Shown here: positions 54,010-62,445 of the stretch, in pieces
Numbering within the stretch: the first letter of the stretch is position 1
How the letters are laid out: each line of letters begins with the position of its first letter
Source: Flavobacterium lindanitolerans
Lineage (GTDB): Bacteria > Bacteroidota > Bacteroidia > Flavobacteriales > Flavobacteriaceae
NCBI RefSeq assembly: GCF_002846575.1
Contig: NZ_PJND01000012.1
Span: 1 to 64,000 of the forward strand
DNA: 64,000 bases
Direction of reading: 5' to 3'
Program-made: the position numbers and the translations under genes
The notes under the pieces: model-generated
Told to the model about the DNA's origin: nothing
What the model saw: the letters and a program-made list of their open reading frames with translations, nothing else
Database searches by the model: none

Positions 54010-56043
54010 ATGATGTTAGAAGAAAAGAATGATAACCTGCATGAAGCAGATGGAAGTAACGAAAATGAAACACAAAATGTGTCTCAAAACGAAAATTCGC
54101 AAATTGAGGAGCCAAATGAAAACAACGCTGACGCTACAGAAGTAAGTTCAGACGATGCAAATGATGTTGTTTCTGAAACTGCGGATGCCATAGAAATTTC
54201 TCCGGAAGAACTGGAAGAAACCGTTGTTGTGAGTGACAACCAAAAAGCTTTGGATGCCATAGCAGATTCCAATGCTGAAGAAAGCGAAGACGAAACACTA
54301 AAAGAGCGTCATGAAATCCCAATGCAGGATTATGAAGCAATGGACATGGAATCGCTTGTAGCAGAACTGGAAAAACTTGTTGCTGTAGAAAAAGTAATGT
54401 CTGTGAAAGACCATGTAGAAGAGCTTCGTTCTGCTTTCCTATCAAAATACAACCACTTCATTGAAGAGAAAAGAGAAGAGTTTCTGGCTGAAAACCCGGA
54501 CACTACAGAAGATTTCCATTACCATCTTCCATTAAAAGTCAAATTTGATACACTAATCAATCAATATAGAGACAAGAAAAACACACATTTCAAAAGCCTT
54601 CAAAACAATCTAAAAGCAAATCTGGATGTGCGTTTGGCTATTGTTGAAGAACTTAAAGAATTAATCAATCCACAGGAAAATATCAAGGACACGCTTAAGC
54701 ATTTCAATGAATTGCGTGAAAGATGGAAAAATGCTGGTCCTATTCCAAGAGACAAATACAATCACGTTTGGAATAACTATCATTTCCATGTTGAAAATTT
54801 CTATGATTACCTGCATCTTGACAGAGAAGCCAGAGATTTGGACTTTAAGCACAACCTTGAGCAAAAGCAAAGAATCATTTCCCGTGTTGAAGAACTTGTG
54901 AATGAGCCGGATGTTAACAAGGCATTCCGCGAATTGCAAGACCTTCATAAAATCTGGAAAGAAGATATAGGCCCGGTTTCAAGAGAACACCGTGAAGCAA
55001 TTTGGAACACATTTAGTGAACTGACTAAAAAAATCCATGATAAAAGAGAATTACTGTTCGAAAAACAAAGAGGTACAGAACAGGAAAATCTTGAGAAGAA
55101 AAAAGAGATTATATCAAAAATAGCGGAACTTGCCAAAGAAAAAGTCGAAGCACACTCTTCATGGCAGGCTCAAATTGAAAAAGTTGAGGCTTTACGCAAT
55201 GAGTTCTTTGCTACCGGAAAAGTTCCTGCCGATGTTAATGAAGAAACCTGGTCTGCCTTTAAAAATGCTGTCCGTGACTTCAATGCACTGAAAAACTCTT
55301 TCTATAAGGATATCAAAAAAGACCAGCAGGAAAACCTGAACAAAAAAATGGCTTTGGTGGAAAGAGCCAAATCATTAAAAGACAGTGAAGATTTTGCAGC
55401 AACCACTCCTGTAATGAAACAAATTCAGGAAGAATGGAAGCAGATTGGCCATGTTCCAAGAAAATATTCAGACAGTATCTGGAAAGAATTCAAAGAAGCG
55501 TGTAATCATTATTTTGACAAACTTCATGCCCAGAGAAATGAAGTAAATTCAGAAGAACTGGAAGCATTTGAGAAAAAGAAAGCTTATCTTGAAACCATCA
55601 GGGATTTTGAATTGACAGGCGAACACAAAGCAGATTTGGATGCTATCAAAGCCCATATCGAAACCTGGAAAGGCTTTGGAAAAGTGCCACACGCCAGACG
55701 TCATATTGAAGGAAAATTCAATAAGATACTGGATGCTTTGTTCGACAAGCTTAGCCTAAGCAAGAAAGATTCGGAAATGGCGCGATTCAACAGCAGAATT
55801 GACCAGCTTTCCAGCTCTGACGATAGCAGAAAATTAGAGAATGAGAAAATCTTCCTGATTCGCAAAATTGAAGAAGTACAACAGGAAATTTTCCAGCTTG
55901 AAAATAACATTCAGTTTTTTGCCAATGCAAAAAAAGACAATCCGATGGTGCTTGAAGTAAAGAAAAATATTGAAAGACATAAAGAAAGTCTACAGATGTG
56001 GAAAGAAAAGCTGAAACAGGTCAGAAACTTAAAAACAGAATAA
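54010..56043 (+). CDS. DUF349-repeat protein
   Basis: 677 residues; two ATG codons in succession (54010, 54013) are equally possible starts. The first 100 residues are acidic and low-complexity (NENETQNVSQNENSQIEEPNENNADATEVSSDD). From about residue 190 to 610 there are five or so DUF349 units of about 70 residues, recognised by the recurring W-K-x-x-G-x-(V/I)-P-R pattern: RWKNAGPIPRDKYNHVWNNYHFHVENFYDYL, WKEDIGPVSREHREAIWNTF, WKQIGHVPRKYSDSIWKEFKEACNHYFD and WKGFGKVPHARRHIEGKF. A coiled-coil closes the protein. DUF349 proteins (YccJ/RNA-associated in other phyla) have no firm function. It has its own promoter and terminator. Confidence 0.88.
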   Translation: MMLEEKNDNLHEADGSNENETQNVSQNENSQIEEPNENNADATEVSSDDANDVVSETADAIEISPEELEETVVVSDNQKALDAIADSNAEESEDETLKERHEIPMQDYEAMDMESLVAELEKLVAVEKVMSVKDHVEELRSAFLSKYNHFIEEKREEFLAENPDTTEDFHYHLPLKVKFDTLINQYRDKKNTHFKSLQNNLKANLDVRLAIVEELKELINPQENIKDTLKHFNELRERWKNAGPIPRDKYNHVWNNYHFHVENFYDYLHLDREARDLDFKHNLEQKQRIISRVEELVNEPDVNKAFRELQDLHKIWKEDIGPVSREHREAIWNTFSELTKKIHDKRELLFEKQRGTEQENLEKKKEIISKIAELAKEKVEAHSSWQAQIEKVEALRNEFFATGKVPADVNEETWSAFKNAVRDFNALKNSFYKDIKKDQQENLNKKMALVERAKSLKDSEDFAATTPVMKQIQEEWKQIGHVPRKYSDSIWKEFKEACNHYFDKLHAQRNEVNSEELEAFEKKKAYLETIRDFELTGEHKADLDAIKAHIETWKGFGKVPHARRHIEGKFNKILDALFDKLSLSKKDSEMARFNSRIDQLSSSDDSRKLENEKIFLIRKIEEVQQEIFQLENNIQFFANAKKDNPMVLEVKKNIERHKESLQMWKEKLKQVRNLKTE

Positions 56044-56054
56044 AATTTTCAGAT

Positions 56055-56080
56055 AAAAGCCCCGCAATTGTGGGGCTTTT
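56055..56080 (+). terminator. Terminator of the DUF349 gene
   Basis: AAAAGCCCC (56055-56063) pairs with GGGGCTTTT (56072-56080) over 9 bp, 12 nt past the stop. Confidence 0.92.
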
Positions 56081-56112
56081 CATTGATTTATAGTATTTAA
56101 AAACCGTATTCC

Positions 56113-56143
56113 TTTTATTCCTCTCGGATAAAAGGTATCTTTG
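56113..56143 (+). promoter_or_regulatory. Promoter of the 117-residue secreted-protein gene
   Basis: TTTT (56113-56116), a 19-nt spacer and TATCTTTG (56136-56143). The -7 box is perfect and ends only 4 nt before the ATG at 56148. Confidence 0.6.
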
Positions 56144-56147
56144 CGCG

Positions 56148-56501
56148 ATGAAATGGATTAAAAACATCACCGTGTTTTTTATTTTCCTGGTTTCTCTCTT
56201 TTTTAGTCAAACGGAGGAAGCGAAGGCTTTTGGCGCTATATCCATTCCTCAAAATAAAAAATCAATTGAGCAGGTTGATTTTCTCAAGGCTTCTGCGTTT
56301 ATCAATCAGGAAATAAGCATAAACTCCATTTCAAACCCAAGAGCAGACCTTCCTACCTATGCCAAATGGTTTGAATTTTACTACGATGTAAGTTTTTCAG
56401 GATTCAGCACCTGCAAAGCTACTGCAGCTTTTTTGAAACAAGACATCAACCGATGCCTGAATGTTTCAATCTTATTATTTCCCTTCCATTTTTTCTGGTG
56501 A
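56148..56501 (+). CDS. Small secreted or membrane-anchored protein, unknown function
   Basis: 117 residues. A strong signal peptide (WIKNITVFFIFLVSLFFSQTEEAKA) is followed by a polar region with SIPQNKKSIEQVDFLKASAFINQEIS and then YAKWFEFYYDVSFSGFSTCKATAAFLKQDINRC. The end is the odd hydrophobic tail LNVSILLFPFHFFW. There are two cysteines (in STCKA and NRCLN). I do not recognise the family. Reality as a gene is supported by the perfect -7 box just upstream, the signal peptide and a terminator before it. The tail could be a membrane anchor or an export signal. Confidence 0.65.
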   Translation: MKWIKNITVFFIFLVSLFFSQTEEAKAFGAISIPQNKKSIEQVDFLKASAFINQEISINSISNPRADLPTYAKWFEFYYDVSFSGFSTCKATAAFLKQDINRCLNVSILLFPFHFFW

Positions 56502-56528
56502 TTTTATTCTGTTGAATTAAAATCGAAA

Positions 56529-56548
56529 GGCTGTAAAGTATTACAGCC
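56529..56548. other. Hairpin between the two small genes
   Basis: GGCTGTAA (56529-56536) and TTACAGCC (56541-56548) pair perfectly around an AGTA loop. No T-run follows, so it is a weak terminator or an RNA stability element before the gene at 56578. Confidence 0.5.
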
Positions 56549-56577
56549 CACAATTACTATTTATTAAATTAAAAAAA

Positions 56578-57036
56578 ATGGATACAGCATCTCTAATTAT
56601 AGGGTTGGTGCTAACATTGATTTGCGCCATACCTTTAATCTATATTGCCAACAATCAGGCAAAAAACAAAAAGAAAGTAAAAGAAATTTTTAATCATTTC
56701 CGTCAGGGAAAATATGATTTTTCAACAAAGGAAACCCATTACAAGAAAATCTATTCACTTGACAAAACCAATAAAGGCTTTTTATTTATTGACTTGAATA
56801 AAGAAAATGACAGAGCTTCTTTTGTTGATTTAAGCGAAGTTAACTCTTGCAGGATTGAAGAAACATCTTCAGGGAATAATGATGACAAAATAATATTTAC
56901 GTTCAAATTAAAGAACGGAAATACAACCACAATCGTACTGTACGATTTAGAAACGGATAAATTAGGAAAAGCCTATTGGCAGGAAAACGAACAAATAGCC
57001 AAAAAATGGCAATTGATTGTTGAAAATACTATCTAA
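56578..57036 (+). CDS. Small membrane-anchored protein, unknown function
   Basis: 152 residues. One N-terminal membrane helix (SLIIGLVLTLICAIPLIYIANNQ) is followed by a basic linker and a beta-rich domain of about 110 residues (KIYSLDKTNKGFLFIDLNKENDRASFVDLSEVNSCRIEETSSGNNDDKIIFTFKLKNGNTTTIVLYD), probably cytoplasmic. The pattern resembles small PH-like domains, but I do not recognise the family. It lies 76 nt after the 117-residue gene and ends near a terminator shared with mazG. Confidence 0.75.
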   Translation: MDTASLIIGLVLTLICAIPLIYIANNQAKNKKKVKEIFNHFRQGKYDFSTKETHYKKIYSLDKTNKGFLFIDLNKENDRASFVDLSEVNSCRIEETSSGNNDDKIIFTFKLKNGNTTTIVLYDLETDKLGKAYWQENEQIAKKWQLIVENTI

Positions 57037-57066
57037 AGGTTAGTTGTGTTAATTATAATTCATTTG

Positions 57067-57098
57067 AAAGGGCTGTCTATTTTTAGGCAGCCTTTTTA
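57067..57098. terminator. Terminator between the convergent small gene and mazG
   Basis: AAAGGGCTG (57067-57075) and CAGCCTTTTT (57088-57097) pair with one bulged G; the inner GTCT...AGGC can extend it. A T-rich run follows. It ends 3 bases before the mazG stop and may serve the plus-strand gene mainly. Confidence 0.75.
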
Positions 57099-57100
57099 TT

Positions 57101-57874
57101 TTACAATCTCTTGGCTTCGTTCCAGAAAACATCCATTTCGGCCAATGTCATTTCGGATAATTGCTTTCCTAATTCGTTAGCTTTATTTTCAAGATATTGG
57201 AACCTCTTAATAAATTTCTTATTGGTTCTTTCCAGAGCATCTTCAGGATTAATTTTCAGGAATCGGGCATAATTTATCATGGAAAACAAAACGTCTCCAA
57301 ATTCAGATTCGATTTTATCCTGGTCTCCGTTTTTGATTTCTTCCTGGAATTCCTGAATTTCCTCCTCTACCTTATCCCAAACCTGATGCGGTTCTTCCCA
57401 ATCAAATCCCACACCTTTTACCTTATCCTGGATTCTGCTTGCCTTTACAAGTGCAGGAAGACTTTTAGGAACACCTTCCAAAACTGATTTTTTACCTTCC
57501 TTGAGTTTCAGCTTTTCCCAATTTTGCTTGACTTCGTCTTCATCCGCTACAGTCACATCTCCATAAATATGTGGATGGCGGTAAATCAACTTTTCACAAA
57601 TCTCATTGCAAACATCAGCAATGTCGAAATCATTGGTTTCGCTTCCTATTTTGGCATAAAAAACAATATGCAACAAAAGGTCTCCCAATTCTTTTTTAAT
57701 CTCCTGCAGGTCATTATCCAGAATAGCATCTCCCAATTCATAGGTTTCTTCTATGGTAAGGTGTCTTAAAGTCTGCAAAGTCTGTTTTTTATCCCAGGGA
57801 CATTTTTCGCGCAAATCGTCCATAATATCTAACAATCTGCCAAAAGCATCGAGTTTCTGCTGTCTTGAATTCAT
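57101..57874 (-). CDS. mazG: Nucleoside triphosphate pyrophosphohydrolase MazG
   Basis: 257 residues. It hydrolyses NTPs to NMP and pyrophosphate, cleaning aberrant nucleotides or lowering (p)ppGpp-linked toxicity. Two MazG repeats are visible: CPWDKKQTLQTLRHLTIEETYELGDAILDNDLQEIKKELGDLLLHIVFYAKIG and, in the C-terminal half, VEEEIQEFQEEIKNGDQDKIESEFGDVLFSMINYARFLKINPEDALERTNKKFIKRF. Both carry the E-E-x-x-E and E-x-x-D magnesium-binding residues. The length matches E. coli MazG (263). It is not paired with a toxin-antitoxin operon. A 67-base palindromic repeat separates it from the pepD gene. Confidence 0.96.
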   Translation of the reverse strand: MNSRQQKLDAFGRLLDIMDDLREKCPWDKKQTLQTLRHLTIEETYELGDAILDNDLQEIKKELGDLLLHIVFYAKIGSETNDFDIADVCNEICEKLIYRHPHIYGDVTVADEDEVKQNWEKLKLKEGKKSVLEGVPKSLPALVKASRIQDKVKGVGFDWEEPHQVWDKVEEEIQEFQEEIKNGDQDKIESEFGDVLFSMINYARFLKINPEDALERTNKKFIKRFQYLENKANELGKQLSEMTLAEMDVFWNEAKRL

Positions 57875-57904
57875 AGGAAAGGTTTTTATAAAGATAAAAA
57901 AACA

Positions 57905-57971
57905 GCCACAGATTGGAGGATTTTCACAGATTTCGGATTATCCTACCTGTGCCAATCTTTTAATCTGTGGC
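57905..57971. repeat. CACAGATT/AATCTGTGG intergenic repeat, third copy
   Basis: GCCACAGATT (57905-57914) and AATCTGTGGC (57962-57971) are perfect 10-bp inverted ends of a 67-base element between mazG and pepD. Inside are TTTTCACAGATTTCGG and ACCTGTGCCAATC, degenerate forms of the same words. The related double copy is at 48321-48484. Confidence 0.82.
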
Positions 57972-57988
57972 TTAAAGTTTTACAAGAA

Positions 57989-59455
57989 TTAATTCTTGTT
58001 TGGAATATTTTTCAGTATTTCCAGAACAAATTTCCAGTATTTTTGAGCTGAAGCGATATCTGCCCTTTCATCAGGAGAATGCGCACCTTTGATGGTAGGA
58101 CCAAAAGAAATCATGTCCATATCCGGATAATTCGTTCCTAATATTCCGCATTCCAAACCTGCATGGCAGGCCACCACATTCGGTTTGCTTCCGTTTTGCT
58201 TCTCGTAGATTCCTGTCAATATATCAAGAATTTCCGATTTTGCATTGGGTGTCCATCCCGGATAAGAACCCGTAAATTCTACCTCACAGCCCATCAGTTC
58301 AAATGCAGAACGCAAAGCGTTAGCCAGGTCCATTTTTGAAGATTCTACAGATGAGCGGGTAAGACACTGAACAGATAATTTTCCTTCGCCTACAATAACT
58401 TTTGCAATATTGTTGGATGTTTCAACCAGGTCGTCAAAATCAGCACTCATTCTATAAACACCATTATGGGCAGTATACATTGCCCTGACGAAATAAAATT
58501 GCGCTATAGATGGCATTACCTTTGCCGGAACCGTATCCAGCTTTTCAAACAAGATTTCGAGATTAGGTTCCATCGTCTTGAATTCTGTCTTGATTTCATT
58601 TACGATTTCCTGCATATCAAAAACAAAGGCTTCGTCATAAACCTTAGCGATAATCACTTTTGCAACACTCTCGCGCGGAATTGCATTTCTAAGGCTTCCT
58701 CCTTTGATTTCAGAAATTTGTAATCCAAAATTATCAAAACCGTCAAATAACAAACGGTTCATAATCTTATTGGCATTACCAAGCCCTTTGTGAATATCCA
58801 TTCCTGAATGTCCTCCCTGCAAGCCTTTAACGGTAATAGAATAACCTACAGATCCTTCCGGTGTGTCTTCTTCATCATATTCAGCAGTAGCTGTCACATC
58901 AATTCCTCCGGCACAACCTATGTCAATTTCATCGTCTTCTTCGGTATCCAGATTCAACAGAATTTCACCGTCCAACAAACCTCCTTTTAACCCCATTGCT
59001 CCGGTCATTCCAGTTTCTTCGTCAATAGTAAACAAAGCTTCGATTGCCGGATGAGGAATATCAGTAGATTCCAAAATAGCCATGATTGTAGCAACACCCA
59101 GTCCGTTATCAGCTCCAAGTGTAGTTCCTTTGGCACGAACCCATCCATTATCTACATACATTTCAATGCCCTGAGTATCAAAATCAAAAACGGTATCGTT
59201 ATTTTTTTGGTGTACCATGTCCAAATGCGACTGCATGACAATGGTCTTCCTATTTTCCATACCAGCAGTTGCCGGTTTTTTGATGATTACATTTCCTACT
59301 TCGTCTTCAATAGTTTCAAGACCAAGTTTTTTGCCAAAATCTTTCATGAAAGCAATGACTCTTTCTTCTTTTTTAGAAGGGCGCGGTACAGCATTCAAGT
59401 CGGCAAATTTATTCCAAAGTGCTTTGGGTTCAAGGTTTCTTATTTCCTGACTCAT
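57989..59455 (-). CDS. pepD: Aminoacyl-histidine dipeptidase (PepD, M20 family)
   Basis: 488 residues. It cleaves Xaa-His and other dipeptides in the cytoplasm. The di-zinc site motifs are present: MQSHLDMVHQKN near residue 75, TLGADNGLGVATIMAIL near 115, and DEETGMTGAMGLKGG with the general-base glutamate. Also visible are GGHSGMDIHKGLGNANKIMNRLL in the lid domain, and the C-terminal histidine in SFGPTIKGAHSPDERADI. Length fits the PepD family (about 485). A TAACTTTG -7-like box (minus strand, 59488-59481) precedes it by 25 nt. Confidence 0.96.
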   Translation of the reverse strand: MSQEIRNLEPKALWNKFADLNAVPRPSKKEERVIAFMKDFGKKLGLETIEDEVGNVIIKKPATAGMENRKTIVMQSHLDMVHQKNNDTVFDFDTQGIEMYVDNGWVRAKGTTLGADNGLGVATIMAILESTDIPHPAIEALFTIDEETGMTGAMGLKGGLLDGEILLNLDTEEDDEIDIGCAGGIDVTATAEYDEEDTPEGSVGYSITVKGLQGGHSGMDIHKGLGNANKIMNRLLFDGFDNFGLQISEIKGGSLRNAIPRESVAKVIIAKVYDEAFVFDMQEIVNEIKTEFKTMEPNLEILFEKLDTVPAKVMPSIAQFYFVRAMYTAHNGVYRMSADFDDLVETSNNIAKVIVGEGKLSVQCLTRSSVESSKMDLANALRSAFELMGCEVEFTGSYPGWTPNAKSEILDILTGIYEKQNGSKPNVVACHAGLECGILGTNYPDMDMISFGPTIKGAHSPDERADIASAQKYWKFVLEILKNIPNKN

Positions 59456-59514
59456 TATTTATTTTGAATTTAGTGTATAGCAAAGTTACAAAATCCCCCA
59501 GGCTAAGGCCGGTG

Positions 59515-59772
59515 TTAGAGGATATGTTTTTCAAATATTTTTTTGGCTTTTTTTACGGAAACTTCTTTTTTCCAGACATCTTTTGGTTGTATACAAACTA
59601 CCGGAGCCTTTTTGCACATTCCCTGACAGTCCATTTTTGAAACGCAAACCTTATCTTCCAGACCAAATTCAACAATTTTCTTTTTGAAATAATCTTTCGG
59701 TTCTTTATTGTACTTACCACACTTTTTTCCATTACAGAAAAAAATTATCTTCTCATCATTTTTCTTTTTCAT
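59515..59772 (-). CDS. Small (2Fe-2S) ferredoxin-like protein
   Basis: 85 residues. The cysteine pattern C13-x4-C18 (FFCNGKKCGK) and C49-x3-C53 (DCQGMCKKAPVV) is that of the thioredoxin-like [2Fe-2S] ferredoxin family, also seen in NuoE. Two additional cysteines lie at 43 and 60. The lysine-rich sequence has no signal peptide. No ferredoxin reductase or oxidase gene is adjacent, so the partner is unknown. It probably acts as a small soluble electron carrier. Confidence 0.8.
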   Translation of the reverse strand: MKKKNDEKIIFFCNGKKCGKYNKEPKDYFKKKIVEFGLEDKVCVSKMDCQGMCKKAPVVCIQPKDVWKKEVSVKKAKKIFEKHIL

Positions 59773-59935
59773 AAACCATCAAAGTAAGCTCTTGATTTTG
59801 CGTTAAAACCTACTGCAATTTTACGACTAATTATTCTTTCCGAACGGGTCTGTGGTATTAATTTTTGCCTAAAATTTGAGTTCTAAAAAACTTTAAATCG
59901 TTCTGTCGTATATTTACGGAAACAAACATTCTGTC

Positions 59936-61018
59936 ATGAAGAAATCAAAAATTATTTGGAGCATTTTTTTGGTGATTCAGGTAGTTCTGCTCAAGATAGT
60001 GTCTTTTTTTCCTGAAGTCATTGAAAAATACTACAGTAATGGCTTCTATCTGAGTGTTTCTAAAATTTCAAGAACCGTTTTTGGCAGCCTTCCATTTTCT
60101 GTAGGTGATGTTTTGTATCTGGTTTTGATTATTTTCCTGTTGTATAAACTATATAAGAAAAGAAAAGAAGTCCTTTCATGGAAATCATGGAAATCAGACT
60201 GGAAATCAAAAACACTTTCTATTCTGGCTTCTATTTCTATTTTTTATTTTTTCTTCAACTGTTTGTGGGGCTTAAATTACCATCGCATACCTTTATATTC
60301 CAAAATGAACATTGATAAAGAATATACCTTGGAAGAATTGGAAGCATTTACCAAAAAGATGATTGTCAAAACCAATGAAATCCATAGCAGGATTGTAAAA
60401 AATGACAGCTCACAGGTTGTCAGTCCTTATGATATTAAAACCATATACGCGATGACGCTAAGCGGATATGGCAATCTTGAAAAAAAACATCCATACTTTG
60501 ACTACCAAATTCCAAGCATTAAAAAATCTCTGGTAAGTCTTCCGCTGACTTATATGGGTTTTGGCGGCTACCTGAATCCTTTTACAAATGAGGCACAGGT
60601 TAATTATAAAATTCCAAAATACAACTTCCCTACAACGGTCTGTCATGAAATGGCGCACCAGATTGGCTATGCTTCAGAAAGCGAGGCCAATTTCATAGGC
60701 TATCTTGCATCAATAAATAATAAAGATGATTATTTCAGATATTCAGGCTATTCTTATGCTTTGAAATACTGCCTGAGCAATCTCGAAAAAATTCAAGAAG
60801 GAAAAAGCAAAGAATTCCTGCCGCTTATTCATCGGGGAATACTGAAGGACTTTCAGGAAACAAAAGATTTCTGGAAAAGTTATCAAACACCTGTCGATAC
60901 CTTTTTCCATTATTTCTATGACCATTTCCTAAAGATAAACCAGCAAAAAGACGGTCTGGAAAGTTATAGCAAATTTGTAGGGCTCATGATTGGTTATTAT
61001 AAAAACTATCCTCTTTAA
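59936..61018 (+). CDS. DUF3810 membrane protein with zinc-metalloprotease motif
   Basis: 360 residues. Three N-terminal membrane helices (IIWSIFLVIQVVLLKIVSFFP, VGDVLYLVLIIFLLYKLY, LSILASISIFYFFFNCLWGLNYH) lead to a soluble domain. HEMAH at residues 237-241, followed by QIGYASESEANFIGYLASI, fits an HExxH zinc site with a downstream glutamate about 7 residues later, as in gluzincins. The upstream GFGGYLNPFTNEAQVNYKIP is characteristic of DUF3810. Function is not known. The stop codon abuts the convergent ndh gene with no spacer. Confidence 0.88.
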   Translation: MKKSKIIWSIFLVIQVVLLKIVSFFPEVIEKYYSNGFYLSVSKISRTVFGSLPFSVGDVLYLVLIIFLLYKLYKKRKEVLSWKSWKSDWKSKTLSILASISIFYFFFNCLWGLNYHRIPLYSKMNIDKEYTLEELEAFTKKMIVKTNEIHSRIVKNDSSQVVSPYDIKTIYAMTLSGYGNLEKKHPYFDYQIPSIKKSLVSLPLTYMGFGGYLNPFTNEAQVNYKIPKYNFPTTVCHEMAHQIGYASESEANFIGYLASINNKDDYFRYSGYSYALKYCLSNLEKIQEGKSKEFLPLIHRGILKDFQETKDFWKSYQTPVDTFFHYFYDHFLKINQQKDGLESYSKFVGLMIGYYKNYPL

Positions 61019-62323
61019 TCAGATTTCATCAAAAGTAAAACTGGTAAAGCTTTTCTTTTTGTAAGGCCTCACAATCAGTCTTCCCTCACGGTCAAAACGG
61101 ATATAGTTATAGAGCCAGTTTAAAAAGACCACCGCCTTATTTTTAAATCCGATTAGTGAAAAAAGATGCACAAACATCCATACGAACCAGGCAAAGACAC
61201 CGTGAAAATGATAATTAGGCAAATCGACAACGGCCTTATTCCTTCCAATTGTTGCCATTGACCCTTTATCATTATAATGGAAAGGTTTCATTTCCTTATT
61301 TTGAATGAGTTTTATAATATTTTCTCCCAGTAATCGGCCTTGCTGCAATGCCGGTTGTGCCACCATAGGGTGACCTTGCGGATATTCTTCGGTGGCCATC
61401 ATTGCAATATCTCCAACGGCAAAAATATTCGGGAAACCAAGTACCTGATTATATTCATTCACTTTGATTCTTTCAACTTTTTCCATCAGGGAAGAAGCCG
61501 GAAGACCGTTGACCATTGCTCCCTGTACTCCGGCTGTCCAAATCAATGTGGCAGTTTCCAAAACAACATCCGTATTGGTAGAAATGGTCCTTCCGTCATA
61601 ACTGGTCACCCTGATGTTTTTTAAAACATTTACACCAAGGTTTTTCAGGTATTTTTCAGCAGCAGATGATGATTTTTCAGACATTGTATTGAGGATTCTT
61701 TCTCCGCTTTGGATAAGGTTAATCTGCATTTTGCTGATATCCAAATCCGGATAGTCTTTTTGCAATATGGCATTCTTCATTTCTGCCAAAGCTCCTGCCA
61801 GTTCCACGCCTGTAGGACCGCCTCCAACCAGAACAAAATTAATAAGTGCATTCCTCTCATGTTCATCATCGGTCAAAAGTGCCTGTTCAAAATTTTCGAG
61901 TATAAGACTACGGATATTAAGCGACTGCGGAATGGTTTTCATAGCAATGCTATTTCTTTCGATTTCCTTATTCCCAAAATAGTTGGTCTTGGAACCTGTT
62001 GCAATGACCAGATAATCGTATCGGAGTTCGCCAATATCGGCTATAATTTTATTGTTTTTTGTGTTGATGTCATTGACATGGCACAGTCTGAAATAGAAGT
62101 TTTTATATTCGTGCACGACTTTCCGGATCGGATAGGCAATCGAGCCTGCTTCTAAACCGCCAGTTGCCACCTGATACAGGAGTGGCTGGAAAGTATGGTA
62201 ATTATGCTTATCCAAAAGCACTACCTGCACGGGTTTATTTTTTAATTTCTTGGCCAATGCAATTCCTGCAAAACCGCCACCTACTATAACAATTCTTGGA
62301 TAATCTGACTGTGGAATATTCAT
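61019..62323 (-). CDS. ndh: Type II NADH dehydrogenase (NAD(P)/FAD-dependent oxidoreductase)
   Basis: 434 residues. It passes electrons from NADH to quinone without pumping protons. The FAD motif is IVGGGFAGIALAKKL at residues 12-26. NYHTFQPLLYQVATGGLEAGSIAYPIR is the NDH-2 signature of the active site. The NAD motif is VLVGGGPTGVELAGALAEM near residue 168. The C-terminal FPNIFAVGDIAMMATEEYPQGHPMVAQPALQQGRLLGENI is the quinone/FAD-site block. A C-terminal hydrophobic stretch (FAWFVWMFVHLFSLIGFKNKAVVFLNWLYNYI) holds it to the membrane. It is monocistronic by layout. Confidence 0.96.
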   Translation of the reverse strand: MNIPQSDYPRIVIVGGGFAGIALAKKLKNKPVQVVLLDKHNYHTFQPLLYQVATGGLEAGSIAYPIRKVVHEYKNFYFRLCHVNDINTKNNKIIADIGELRYDYLVIATGSKTNYFGNKEIERNSIAMKTIPQSLNIRSLILENFEQALLTDDEHERNALINFVLVGGGPTGVELAGALAEMKNAILQKDYPDLDISKMQINLIQSGERILNTMSEKSSSAAEKYLKNLGVNVLKNIRVTSYDGRTISTNTDVVLETATLIWTAGVQGAMVNGLPASSLMEKVERIKVNEYNQVLGFPNIFAVGDIAMMATEEYPQGHPMVAQPALQQGRLLGENIIKLIQNKEMKPFHYNDKGSMATIGRNKAVVDLPNYHFHGVFAWFVWMFVHLFSLIGFKNKAVVFLNWLYNYIRFDREGRLIVRPYKKKSFTSFTFDEI

Positions 62324-62445
62324 CTTACTTTATTCTTACTGCAAGATACGAAGTTTTCTATCGAAAAATAAGGCTACTCCAGGCCTGCTAAAAATAAAAT
62401 TTAGCTAACTTGTAACAAAATTGCTTTATACGCTACTAACACAAC

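Noticed and set aside
54084..54445. Two overlapping minus-strand frames inside the DUF349 gene (62 and 103 codons)
   Set aside because: They are antisense readings of the low-complexity acidic N-terminus, giving serine-rich or leucine-rich products without domain signs.
57101..57874. MazG as part of a toxin-antitoxin module
   Set aside because: No mazE/mazF-like genes are adjacent; the neighbours are a small gene of unknown family and pepD, so it is read as the housekeeping pyrophosphohydrolase.
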